DNA from: Pseudarcicella hirudinis
GTDB lineage: Bacteria > Bacteroidota > Bacteroidia > Cytophagales > Spirosomataceae
DNA: 64,000 bases
Direction of reading: 5' to 3'
NCBI RefSeq assembly: GCF_900115665.1
Contig: NZ_FOXH01000002.1
Location: 203,670-267,669, forward strand
Shown here: positions 8,754-16,909 of the stretch, one piece after another
Position numbering within the stretch: the stretch's first letter is position 1
Layout of the letters: every line of letters begins with the position of its first letter
Made by a program: the position numbers and the translations under genes
The notes under the pieces: model-generated
What the model was told of the DNA's origin: nothing
The model's database searches: none
Seen by the model: the letters and a program-made list of their open reading frames with translations, nothing else

Positions 8754-9149
8754 TTAATCTTCAAGGTTTTTGAGCAGATTTTTGATTTCTTCCAGATCCT
8801 TTTTTGAAGTCTTTTTATTGCCCAGTAATTGCATCATCAGATTACTCGCCGAACCATTGTACATGGTATCGATAAACTTTTCGAGTAGAAAATCTTTGGT
8901 TTTTTTCTCTTCTTCGGCAACTCTGTATATATGTTTCATACTACTCTCATCTCTGAAAACCAATTGCTTATCAGTCATGATCTGCATAAGCTTTAACGTA
9001 GAGCTGTAGTTGACTTCTCTGAGGTCATTCAGTTTGTCATTTACAAATCTTACGGTTGAAGGACCATGTTCCCAAAGTACTTGCAGAATTTCCAATTCTG
9101 ATTTGGTAGGTTCAATTTTTCGGGTCGGATTTTCTTTTTCTGAATTCAT
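8754..9149 (-). CDS. BlaI/MecI-family winged-helix repressor
   Basis: 131 residues. The N-terminal 75 form the penicillinase-repressor winged helix (KSELEILQVLWEHGPSTVRF, then a recognition-helix region and the wing ending in YRV); the C-terminal part, about residues 80-131, is the dimerisation tail. It precedes the M56 protease gene in the same operon, the usual repressor/sensor-protease pairing. Its own promoter holds a perfect palindrome between the -33 and -7 boxes, so autorepression is likely. The presumed start lies only a few bases from the -7 box, suggesting a leaderless message. Confidence 0.92.
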   Translation of the reverse strand: MNSEKENPTRKIEPTKSELEILQVLWEHGPSTVRFVNDKLNDLREVNYSSTLKLMQIMTDKQLVFRDESSMKHIYRVAEEEKKTKDFLLEKFIDTMYNGSASNLMMQLLGNKKTSKKDLEEIKNLLKNLED

Positions 9150-9153
9150 GTTT

Positions 9154-9184
9154 CAAAGGTAGGAAAAATTTCGTACGAAACAAA
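9154..9184 (-). promoter_or_regulatory. blaI-like operon promoter with embedded palindromic operator
   Basis: On the minus strand, TTTG (9181-9184) is followed after exactly 19 bases by TACCTTTG (9154-9161), a perfect Bacteroidota -33/-7 pair. The spacer contains the perfect 12-base palindrome TTTCGTACGAAA (9169-9180), well placed for a repressor to block RNA polymerase. Four bases separate the -7 box from the ATG, so transcription should start at or next to the start codon. Confidence 0.7.
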
Positions 9185-9458
9185 TCCTAGCTTATTTTTT
9201 ATCTCAAAAATCAGAAAACTTGAGTTAGAAGGGAGGTACTTTAATAGAGCATATTCTTATAAACAGGCAGAAATGCGTTTTTTTCAGAGGGGATTTTTCT
9301 TTATTTTTTTAGAAAATCTTTATATTCAGGCTCAAAAATGGACATTTCTTTTGCATTTTTTAAAGAACTTTCATTTTAGAGCTTATTGAGTGTTTTATTT
9401 TGGCTTAAAAGAAATTAAATTTGTGATATAAATTCTTTAATTGATACTACAATAAGGT
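9185..9458. other. Intergenic region between the divergent blaI-like and 185-residue genes
   Basis: A/T-rich region with runs of T and no open frame of interest. I see no convincing hairpin or riboswitch-like structure beyond the blaI-side promoter, and no clear TAnnTTTG box for the plus-strand gene. Confidence 0.5.
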
Positions 9459-10016
9459 TTGAGATTCTTACTTTCCATAACGCTCCTCGGGCTTTTGCTC
9501 TATAATATGATCGGCTATTCGGTGGTCTATTATATGGGTGGAGATTTACTGGTTGAGAGTAATGAAGTGAACGAGAATTATGGAAATATCAAAAAAGAAT
9601 CTATAGTTGAAGAATTTGTTTTGATGAAAACGCCTGCCTCCAAACCAGACCAGTCAAATTGGAATGCAATGGAGTCGGTTAATCAGGAAATTGAAAAAGC
9701 CCACGGATTCTACCAGGTTGTTGAGCAAAAAATGCTGAATGATACACTTTATACTGTGTGTAAAGTAGGTAGAAATGCCAGAGATAATTTCTTCGCATTG
9801 GTAGATCACATCAATAAACATGTGAAAAATGATGATTCTGATACCCACAGGAAATCATCCAGTTTCCTCAAAAATTTCCTGAAAGAGTATATTTCTCTGA
9901 ATAAGAAACATGTCATCTATGTGTTGGAATGGTTGACACCAAAATCTTTTTCTGCTTATCTCTATCCTCACTTTACGCCTCATTTTACGATTATCTCGCC
10001 CCCTCCGCGGTTTTAA
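9459..10016 (+). CDS. Unrecognised 185-residue membrane-anchored protein, paralogue A (TTG start)
   Basis: An N-terminal hydrophobic stretch (about residues 3-26, with GLLLYNMIGY) acts as signal or anchor, followed by a soluble domain and a C-terminus ending ISPPPRF. It is clearly related to the protein at 19406-19963: both are 185 residues and share YNMxG, EEF-x-LMKxP, FYQxxEQK, NDTxYTxCK, FFAL, KSSxxLK and ISPPP. The start must be TTG at 9459: TAA lies two codons upstream in frame, and the first ATG would remove half the hydrophobic segment. It opens the barrel/haloperoxidase cluster. The family is not one I recognise and no function is assigned. Confidence 0.75.
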   Translation: MRFLLSITLLGLLLYNMIGYSVVYYMGGDLLVESNEVNENYGNIKKESIVEEFVLMKTPASKPDQSNWNAMESVNQEIEKAHGFYQVVEQKMLNDTLYTVCKVGRNARDNFFALVDHINKHVKNDDSDTHRKSSSFLKNFLKEYISLNKKHVIYVLEWLTPKSFSAYLYPHFTPHFTIISPPPRF

Positions 10017-10140
10017 ATCTGATTTATAAATAAACGAAAATTCATAGTGCGTTAACCGTCTGTGATGAAAATTGGCATGACCTTCAAAAGTTATGTCCTT
10101 ACCGTCATTTATTTTTTAAATAGGTTTAAAATCAGATTTT

Positions 10141-11307
10141 ATGAAAAATCTTTACAAGATTTTGACCGCTGTATATTGCATTTTTCTAATAAATGCAGAT
10201 TTACACGCTCAAGGTTGCGTAGCTGTTCGCCAGATGGGCGGCATTAATGCCATGTCAGCTTCCTCTTCATATAACCTTGGAAAAGGAGATTTTCAGGTTG
10301 GAGCCAACTACCGTTATTTTCATTCTTTTCGTCATTTCGTCGGAGATGTTGAACAGCCACAGCGCCAGACTTTAGGAAACGCTGTTAATATTTACTCTCA
10401 TGCCCTTGATATAAATGTCTCATACGGGCTGACAAGCCGCATTCAATTGAATGCAAGTGTGCCTTTTGTACATAATGAGAGGTCACAAACCCTGACTTTA
10501 GACAAGGATGCTGCCAATAAAGCACTTACCCGTTACAGCGTCAGAGCAAAAGGTTTGGGCGATATTCGTTTAGGGATAAACTACTGGGTATTCAGCCCTG
10601 AGAAATCTCATAAAGGAAACCTGATGATAGGTGCAGGAATTAAATTAGCCACCGGAGCTTACGGTGCTAAAGATGATTACCTGCAAACAGACGGATCAAT
10701 GAAAAATCTGGTAGTGGATCAGGCAATCCAGCCTGGTGACGGAGGCGTTGGTTTTTCACTTGAATTTCAGGCTTTCAGACAATTACACCACAGAATTTAT
10801 GGTTTTGCCAATGCATATTATATGCTAAGTCCTCAGGAGTCAAACGGAATTGCCCGTTCCGCACCTGCCAAAGGATTGGAAGGCTATGAAATTTTTGCTT
10901 CGCCAGATCAATACTTCGCCCGTGCCGGAGCTATGATCGTAATCGGAAAATCTAAAAACCTGGCTTTTTCTCTGGCCGGAAGGTTTGAAGGAATTCCTGC
11001 TTATGATGTAGTAGGAGGCAGTGTGGCTTATCGCCGTCCCGGCTATGTTGTTGCTGCAGAACCAGGTATCACTTACCGGGTAGGACAGCATACCTTCAGT
11101 TTATTTGTCCCATATAACTTTTACAAAAATCGTATCCAGAGCGCGGCTGATAAAGCCAGTCAGGATCTGACTAATTCGACCATTACGGATCCGTCTAAGT
11201 TTGTTTTCAAAAACGGAGATGCTGCTTTTGCTGATTATTCGATCAGTTTAGGCTATTCGTTCAGAATCTCAAAAGCCGTAAAAGTTCCGACATGGAATGT
11301 TAATTAG
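10141..11307 (+). CDS. Predicted outer-membrane beta-barrel protein, paralogue 1 (GCVAVR type)
   Basis: 388 residues with a signal peptide ending near LHAQ. Alternating hydrophobic strands and a last strand ending in aromatic residues (YSISLGYSFRI) suggest an outer-membrane barrel. It shares with the next gene the mature N-terminus GC-[VI]-AVR, the segments LHSFRH/FHSFRH and RRPGY, and GDAAFADY near the C-terminus, so the two are tandem paralogues. The invariant Cys right behind the signal peptide could be a disulfide, metal or lipid site; the residues before it fit signal peptidase I better than a lipobox. Specific function unknown. Confidence 0.75.
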   Translation: MKNLYKILTAVYCIFLINADLHAQGCVAVRQMGGINAMSASSSYNLGKGDFQVGANYRYFHSFRHFVGDVEQPQRQTLGNAVNIYSHALDINVSYGLTSRIQLNASVPFVHNERSQTLTLDKDAANKALTRYSVRAKGLGDIRLGINYWVFSPEKSHKGNLMIGAGIKLATGAYGAKDDYLQTDGSMKNLVVDQAIQPGDGGVGFSLEFQAFRQLHHRIYGFANAYYMLSPQESNGIARSAPAKGLEGYEIFASPDQYFARAGAMIVIGKSKNLAFSLAGRFEGIPAYDVVGGSVAYRRPGYVVAAEPGITYRVGQHTFSLFVPYNFYKNRIQSAADKASQDLTNSTITDPSKFVFKNGDAAFADYSISLGYSFRISKAVKVPTWNVN

Positions 11308-11369
11308 ACATCAGGAACGAATCAGTTTTTAGGAATCCTCCAAAATTTCAACAGAATGTGTGAATAGAA

Positions 11370-11395
11370 AAGGCTTTGTTGTAAAATAAAGCCTT
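11370..11395. other. Hairpin between the two paralogous barrel genes
   Basis: AAGGCTTT (11370-11377) pairs with AAAGCCTT (11388-11395) around a 10-base loop. There is no T-run, so it may be an mRNA processing or stability element, or a weak terminator. Confidence 0.35.
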
Positions 11396-11454
11396 CATAA
11401 CGAGTTGATTTTAAATACAATAAAACTATCTGAAAATATCCCAAATCAAAATTT

Positions 11455-12519
11455 ATGAAGAAAATTTTCCAAATATACTTAGTGTTTTTGTGTGCAGTTG
11501 TATTACAGCACAATGTTATGGCTCAGGGCTGTATCGCAGTTCGTCCGATGAGTAGTGTGATCGGAAATGTGAATAATCCCAATCAAATTATGCACCCGGG
11601 TCAATGGCAGGTATCTCTTGGCTATCGTTACCTTCACTCTTTCAGACATTACTTAGGAAGTGAAGAGCAAACACAGAGAATTGAACAGGGAACTCAGGTA
11701 ATTAACGATACGCACAATTTTGATTTAGGCGTAAGTTATGCCGTAAGTTCCAGATTGAGTTTAGCACTTAACCTGCCGGTTTCTACCAATGATCGTTCTT
11801 CTTTATATGAGCATTACGGCAATTCACTGACTGCCAATCCTGATCAGAAACGTTTTCACACTTATTCAAAAGGAATCGGTGATTTGCGTTTGACAGCTAC
11901 ATACTGGCTGCTTGATCCTATGAAACATTCAAAAGGAAATATCGCTATAGGATTAGGTGTGAAAGCTCCGACCGGAGATTTCAACGTATTGGATCAGTTT
12001 CACCGTTTAGATGCTGATAAGAAAGATTACACTGTATTGAAAGCAGTTGATCAGTCTATTCAGCTTGGTGATGGCGGATGGGGTGGAAGCATTGAAGTAC
12101 AGGGTTATCGCCAGGTTTTTACCAAAACGTCTCTTTATTTTAACGGATTTTACCTGTTCAGCCCTAAAGTAAAAAATGAAAGTACAGGATTTTCTGTTCC
12201 TGATCAGTTTGCAGCAAGAGTTGGTTTAGCATATGCTTTGATTCCGAAACATGGTTTTGCAGTAAGCTTAGGAGGCAGAATCGAAGGACTGCCGTCTATC
12301 GATGCATTCGGAAGCAGTGACGGAGGTCGTCGTCCGGGTTATATCATTTCTGTAGAGCCGGGTGTTACCTGGTCAGGTATCAAAAACACGTTTGCCTTAA
12401 CAGTTCCGATTGCCCTTGTCAGAAACAGAACTCCGACATGGACCTCCACAGGTATGAAACCGGGAGATGCTGCATTTGCAGATTACCTGATTTCAGCAAC
12501 TGTTTCACATAGATTTTAA
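11455..12519 (+). CDS. Predicted outer-membrane beta-barrel protein, paralogue 2 (GCIAVR type)
   Basis: 354 residues, signal peptide ending near VMAQ, mature start GCIAVRP. The body shows repeated amphipathic strands and the C-terminal strand YLISATVSHRF ends in Phe, as expected of an outer-membrane barrel. It is paralogous to the preceding gene (shared GCxAVR, HSFRH, LGDGGxG, RRPGY, PGDAAFADY). It may be a channel or a structural partner for the nearby haloperoxidase-like lipoprotein, but that is inference from position. No characterised family is recognised. Confidence 0.75.
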   Translation: MKKIFQIYLVFLCAVVLQHNVMAQGCIAVRPMSSVIGNVNNPNQIMHPGQWQVSLGYRYLHSFRHYLGSEEQTQRIEQGTQVINDTHNFDLGVSYAVSSRLSLALNLPVSTNDRSSLYEHYGNSLTANPDQKRFHTYSKGIGDLRLTATYWLLDPMKHSKGNIAIGLGVKAPTGDFNVLDQFHRLDADKKDYTVLKAVDQSIQLGDGGWGGSIEVQGYRQVFTKTSLYFNGFYLFSPKVKNESTGFSVPDQFAARVGLAYALIPKHGFAVSLGGRIEGLPSIDAFGSSDGGRRPGYIISVEPGVTWSGIKNTFALTVPIALVRNRTPTWTSTGMKPGDAAFADYLISATVSHRF

Positions 12520-12533
12520 TTTATATTTTACGG

Positions 12534-12559
12534 ATACCTGGCCTGAAAAGGTCAGGTAT
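12534..12559. other. Hairpin between barrel genes
   Basis: ATACCTG (12534-12540) pairs with CAGGTAT (12553-12559); the loop can extend the pairing by two more GC pairs. It sits 14 bases after a stop codon and has no T-tail. It may be a leaky terminator inside the cluster. Confidence 0.4.
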
Positions 12560-12584
12560 TACCTAACTCAAAACAAACTCCTAC

Positions 12585-13559
12585 ATGAAAGTTTTTACTA
12601 AATACAGCTTAGCGATTGTTTTTGCATTGAGTTGCTATTTCGGACAGGCTCAAACGATGACCGATGGCATTTTTATGTCTAAAAATAATATTTGCGGAGC
12701 TTTAACTTACACGCACGACTCCTGGAACAAATACTGGGAAGGCACTCATTCCAGAGAAAACAAAAACCTGGGAACAGTGAGTACTCAAAGCGTAATGGCT
12801 ATGGTTAACTATGGTATTAACGACCGTTTTAACATATTGGCAGGCGTTCCATACGTTTGGACAAAAGCATCTGCGGGGGTATTGCATGGAATGAGCGGGG
12901 TTCAGGATTTAACAGCTGCTGCAAAATATCGCATTGCTCAGATCAGGGATCTTTCAATTATCGGTGTAGTAGGAGGATCAATACCAACTAATAATTATGT
13001 GGCTGATTTTTTGCCAATGGCAATTGGTTTGCAATCCAAAACGGTTTTTGGAAGAGGAATTTTATACTACCAGACAGTAAAAGGATTGTCTGCAACACTT
13101 CAGGGATCGTATATCCACCGGTCAAATGTAAAGGTTGACCGTTATATGTATTATACTGATCAGGCTTATTTTACTAATGAAATGGAAATGCCGGATGTTG
13201 TAAATATTTCAGCTAAAGCCGGACATTATTCTTATCGCTGGCAGGCAGAAGCAACCTTTGAGCAAAATATAGTTGGGGGCAATATCGACATTCGTGTGAA
13301 TGATATGCCGGGTCTTTGCAATAAAATGGATTATACAAGAGTAGGAGTGGTGGCAGCTTACAGAATTCCTCAGCTGAATGACCTTCAGGTAATCGGAAAT
13401 GTCAGCAGAGTAGTGGCAGGAAGAAATGTTGGTGAATCTACCACATTTACAGTCGGAATTACAAAATTCATTGACTTCAGAAAGAACAGAGCTAACGGTA
13501 TTCCGACAGGACCGATCTGCCGTCCCGGAGATGTTAAACATCAGGGCCAGATGAAGTAA
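12585..13559 (+). CDS. Predicted outer-membrane beta-barrel protein (transporter-like)
   Basis: 324 residues with a signal peptide ending in FGQAQ. The mature chain has strand-like repeats with turns such as NYGINDRFNILAGVPYV, typical of the barrel proteins annotated in Bacteroidota as putative transporters. The C-terminus is not the usual aromatic strand end but a short tail with two Cys (around residues 230-310) and RPGD. It is not obviously homologous over its length to the two barrels upstream. It directly precedes the second haloperoxidase-like gene (58 bases), with which it is probably co-expressed. Confidence 0.7.
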   Translation: MKVFTKYSLAIVFALSCYFGQAQTMTDGIFMSKNNICGALTYTHDSWNKYWEGTHSRENKNLGTVSTQSVMAMVNYGINDRFNILAGVPYVWTKASAGVLHGMSGVQDLTAAAKYRIAQIRDLSIIGVVGGSIPTNNYVADFLPMAIGLQSKTVFGRGILYYQTVKGLSATLQGSYIHRSNVKVDRYMYYTDQAYFTNEMEMPDVVNISAKAGHYSYRWQAEATFEQNIVGGNIDIRVNDMPGLCNKMDYTRVGVVAAYRIPQLNDLQVIGNVSRVVAGRNVGESTTFTVGITKFIDFRKNRANGIPTGPICRPGDVKHQGQMK

Positions 13560-13617
13560 GGTTTATTGTATTGTAGCCTGTCATTTTGCCAAATTAAAAC
13601 CCAGAAATTTTATTAAG

Positions 13618-15210
13618 ATGAAAACTATTTTTAGTAAAAACATAGAACTATCAATATTATTATCAGCCTTTTTTGCGATTGTTTTATCGTGTAGTAAAGG
13701 GCTGGAACGTAATGGAACCGAACTGGATCCTTTAACTCCTGCAAAAGCTGATACTTCAGCCGGAAGCTGGAAAACTATTGTACTGACCTCAGTAAAAGAT
13801 GTTGCTGTGGCACAACCTGAAGCGGTGACCTCAGCAAATTATATCCAGGAACTGGCTGCTGTAAAAACAGCCATGGCTAGCCTGACAGAAGAGCAGAAAA
13901 CAGCTATCCGTTACTGGAATTCAGGCGGTGTGCTTCGCTGGAACCAGATTATGCGTTCATTGGTGGCTAAAAATAACCTGCCTCCGGTAGAAATTGACGG
14001 GAAATATCCGATTCCAAGTTCTGCAAATCCTGACAATACTAATAATGAGATCGGAACAACGTTTCCTTTCTCAAACCCACCTTATGCTGCACGTTCTTAT
14101 GCGTATGTATCTGTAGCACAATATGATGCATTGGTGGCAGCAATGGCTTACAAGCAAATTTATAAGCGTAAAGCGCCAAATCTGACAGATGCTTCTATCG
14201 TTCCGTCATTGGTTTCAGCACCGGGCGGAGCTACTTCTTATTCTTATCCTTCTGAGGATGCAGTATTAGCAGGTGCTTCTTACGAATTGATGAAGAGATT
14301 ATTCCCACGTACAGAAGATACCTTGTATTTGTATAAAATGAAAGAGCAGCAGAAATGGTACAAAGTGTGGTCCGGAGCTGCTACAAAATCTGACATTGAG
14401 GCTGGTGAAAAGCTTGGTAAGGCGGTTGCATTGAAAGTTGTGGCTCGTTTTGGTAATGACGGGATGAAAAATGCAGTCGGAAATCAGGCGAAATGGGATA
14501 GTTTATTTAAAAGAGCTGAAGAACGTGGTGATGTTGCCTGGAAATCAATGGAGGAGGCTCCACGCCCTCCGATGCTCCCTTTATTTGGAAATGTTAAAAC
14601 CTGGAATATGGATTTTGCTACAATGAAAGATATCAGTACCAGATTCCCTCCTTATAATACCAAATCAGAAGAATTTAAAAAGGATCTGGCTGAAGTAAGA
14701 GCATATAGCGACAAACCCACCAGAGAGAATATCGCTATTGTTCATTATTGGGCAGACGGAGCAGGTACTCACACTCCTCCGGGACACTGGAATCAGATTG
14801 CAGAAGAATACATTGCAAATGATAGAGAGTCTGAAGTAAGAGCCGCAAGAAACTATGCTTTGCTCAATACTGCGATGATGGATGCTGCGGTAAGCTGCTG
14901 GTACACTAAAAATTTCTTTTATACCGCAAGACCATCTCAGATGGATCCGGAAATAAAAACACTTACAGGGTTGCCGAATTTCCAGTCTTATACTTCCGGA
15001 CACTCTACGTTCTCCGCTTCTGCTGCAACGGTATTAGGCTATCTGTTCCCATCCGCTGCCGGCAAATTTAATTCAATGGCGGATGAAGCCTCAAAGTCAC
15101 GTCTGGTAGGATGTATTCACTATCGGATTGACTGTGAAGGTGGATTGAAGATTGGAAAACTGGTTGGTGACCAGGCTGTTAAGCGTGGCCAGAGTGACGG
15201 TTCCAATTAA
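13618..15210 (+). CDS. Vanadium-dependent haloperoxidase-like lipoprotein, second copy
   Basis: 530 residues; lipobox with Cys25 (IVLSC) makes it a lipoprotein. All active-site positions of the vanadium haloperoxidase/PAP2 fold are present: K431 and R438 (K-x6-RP), S460-G461-H462 (TSGH instead of PSGH), and R495, H501 and D505 (SR-x5-H-x3-D). Spacing equals that in fungal chloroperoxidase and in the copy at 117-1529. THTPPGHW at about 385-392 is shared with the first copy (STPPGHS). Expected activity is halide oxidation with peroxide or phosphoester hydrolysis at the cell surface. It is the only clearly enzymatic member of this cluster. Confidence 0.87.
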   Translation: MKTIFSKNIELSILLSAFFAIVLSCSKGLERNGTELDPLTPAKADTSAGSWKTIVLTSVKDVAVAQPEAVTSANYIQELAAVKTAMASLTEEQKTAIRYWNSGGVLRWNQIMRSLVAKNNLPPVEIDGKYPIPSSANPDNTNNEIGTTFPFSNPPYAARSYAYVSVAQYDALVAAMAYKQIYKRKAPNLTDASIVPSLVSAPGGATSYSYPSEDAVLAGASYELMKRLFPRTEDTLYLYKMKEQQKWYKVWSGAATKSDIEAGEKLGKAVALKVVARFGNDGMKNAVGNQAKWDSLFKRAEERGDVAWKSMEEAPRPPMLPLFGNVKTWNMDFATMKDISTRFPPYNTKSEEFKKDLAEVRAYSDKPTRENIAIVHYWADGAGTHTPPGHWNQIAEEYIANDRESEVRAARNYALLNTAMMDAAVSCWYTKNFFYTARPSQMDPEIKTLTGLPNFQSYTSGHSTFSASAATVLGYLFPSAAGKFNSMADEASKSRLVGCIHYRIDCEGGLKIGKLVGDQAVKRGQSDGSN

Positions 15211-15239
15211 TCAGATCATTAGAAGTTTTGTTAAGGGGA

Positions 15240-15272
15240 AATCTGCCATAATTTAATTTATGGCAGATTCTT
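15240..15272 (+). terminator. Terminator after the second haloperoxidase-like gene
   Basis: AATCTGCCATAA (15240-15251) pairs perfectly with TTATGGCAGATT (15258-15269) around a 6-base loop, followed by CTTATT. It lies 30 bases after the stop codon. Confidence 0.75.
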
Positions 15273-15375
15273 ATTCGAAACTCAAACGATATATTTCAAA
15301 AAGGCTGCCTGTCTGCAGGTCGCAATTTAATTTTTGAAGAAAAGCTTAGATTACTAAAAATGGTTAATGTTTCAG

Positions 15376-15404
15376 ACTTCTGCCGATTAATAATTGGCAG
15401 AAGT
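15376..15404. other. Second hairpin in the 15.2-15.5 kb gap
   Basis: ACTTCTGCC (15376-15384) pairs with GGCAGAAGT (15396-15404) around an 11-base loop. Its TCTGCC/GGCAGA core is the same as in the terminator 110 bases upstream. It lies about 65 bases before the next start codon and could be a leader structure. Confidence 0.45.
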
Positions 15405-15470
15405 TTACAGTTATCTCTGAAAAAATTATGCCGGATTTAGCCAAAATCATCTGAAATTTTCCAATACCCA

Positions 15471-16781
15471 ATGAATTACAAGTATTTTATCCTTTTACTG
15501 ATTCTTTTTGTTTGTGCCTGTAGAGAGAAAACACCTGAAAAATCGGTAGTTATTCCTTTGAAAGTGTTCAGTGACTCTGTGTATCAGGATAACCCTGAAA
15601 TTGGATTTCGAAGTAAGAATTATCATGAAAAACTTTATAATGCTCTGCATCTTACCAGAAACACGGATACTTCATTTGATTTAAAATTTACTGATTCATC
15701 TGATTCAAAACGTTTTATTATTCTTAAAAATGTTGACCTGGGAGTATTGATCCCAACCGTTTCAGAATGGCTTAAACCAGATCATTATCTGACAACTATT
15801 GAAATAGCCAGCCAGGAATGGAATCATCAGCAGATAAGTTTTTCAAAAGGAGAAACAGGAATAGAGTTAAGCGGAGGGTCTTTTGAAAAGAAGGATTTCG
15901 GTAAAATAGACCTTATTCAAAATAGTCTGGGAGCAGGACTTTGGGAAGTCATTGTTTACGAAAAAAAGGACAATCAGGAGCTACCTTACTTTCATGGATG
16001 GTTTGAATTGCCTTCAGCTATTTATCAGTATCTGTTTGAACAAAAGAATAAGCTTTTCTATAAGGACTATAAAGCGTTTCTGGAAAACGGGAAGAAACCG
16101 GCTCAGGAAAAAATTGATTTATCCCTGCTGAGACAGGAACTTGATACAAAGCCGATTAATTTTCTTTCACTGAATGAATATTTTTATCCATTGAAAGGGG
16201 AGTTCCCGGGGAAAATGAAAAATGTTGTTTATCCTCTAAACCCATCAATCATTCAGGAGTTTTTAAACGATACCACTGCTTTTGCAAGTTTCGGGTCTGT
16301 CGGACTTTATGATAAAACCAGGCCTCATGCTACGGAATTAGGCAGAATGGCTAATCTGGAAAATATCCTGCAAAAGAAAATAATTGTACCTGAGTCCAGT
16401 CAGGATACGCTTACTGAGTTTGAATTTCAGTTTTCAGATGTAAATGATAACCGTAAAATAAGGATGTTTCTGGGAGGAGTTAACCTGAAAAAGATTCCCC
16501 GGTTAACGTTTGAAGAGATTGAAAATGCCTGGCAAATGCCATTTGGAATAGGTAATCATTCTTTCCGTGAAAGTTATCAGGAAAGCCTGAATTATTCCGG
16601 CAGCAAAAGTCCTTATTACGGAATTCTGACAGATGAGCATAAAAACTGGCTTGATAATAAACCTGTAGGAATAGACGGTTCTTTATTGTTTGTTGAGAAA
16701 GGCTTTCCTCATAAACTACACTTTTTACTCTTGTCTTACGAAAGGCATGCAATCGTCGGACATTACCTGATGCAAATATAG
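15471..16781 (+). CDS. Unrecognised lipoprotein
   Basis: 436 residues. The N-terminus is a short signal peptide with a lipobox (LFVCAC; lipidated Cys most likely 17). The rest is a soluble, mainly beta/alpha mixed sequence without membrane segments and without a motif I can assign; notable conserved-looking stretches are LPYFHGWFELPSAIY (about 177-191) and the HAIVGHYL end. It sits between the haloperoxidase-like gene and the FecA-like receptor on the same strand, so it is probably a surface or periplasmic partner of that cluster. No function is proposed. Confidence 0.7.
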   Translation: MNYKYFILLLILFVCACREKTPEKSVVIPLKVFSDSVYQDNPEIGFRSKNYHEKLYNALHLTRNTDTSFDLKFTDSSDSKRFIILKNVDLGVLIPTVSEWLKPDHYLTTIEIASQEWNHQQISFSKGETGIELSGGSFEKKDFGKIDLIQNSLGAGLWEVIVYEKKDNQELPYFHGWFELPSAIYQYLFEQKNKLFYKDYKAFLENGKKPAQEKIDLSLLRQELDTKPINFLSLNEYFYPLKGEFPGKMKNVVYPLNPSIIQEFLNDTTAFASFGSVGLYDKTRPHATELGRMANLENILQKKIIVPESSQDTLTEFEFQFSDVNDNRKIRMFLGGVNLKKIPRLTFEEIENAWQMPFGIGNHSFRESYQESLNYSGSKSPYYGILTDEHKNWLDNKPVGIDGSLLFVEKGFPHKLHFLLLSYERHAIVGHYLMQI

Positions 16782-16815
16782 CTGAGGCCGGAATAGGATG
16801 TTTTTTGCCCTTTCC

Positions 16816-16839
16816 CTCGTTTGTGTCTTCACAAACGAG
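16816..16839. other. Perfect hairpin before the FecA-like gene
   Basis: CTCGTTTGTG (16816-16825) pairs with CACAAACGAG (16830-16839) with a 4-base loop. Ten perfect pairs and a tight loop make it stable, but there is no T-run on either side. It may act as a terminator or an mRNA end between the lipoprotein and receptor genes. Confidence 0.5.
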
Positions 16840-16909
16840 CCATAAACGGGGATAAATTTAGAATTTTCTTTAGAATTAGATTAAACAAAAATAGTAAATA
16901 ATTACAGTT

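Noticed and set aside
9150-9458. Beta-lactam resistance function for the BlaI/M56 pair
   Set aside because: The M56 protein has no penicillin-binding sensor domain and there is no beta-lactamase gene nearby, so resistance is not claimed.
10062-10247. 61-residue frame overlapping the start of barrel paralogue 1
   Set aside because: It overlaps a well-supported signal peptide in another frame and has no conserved features.
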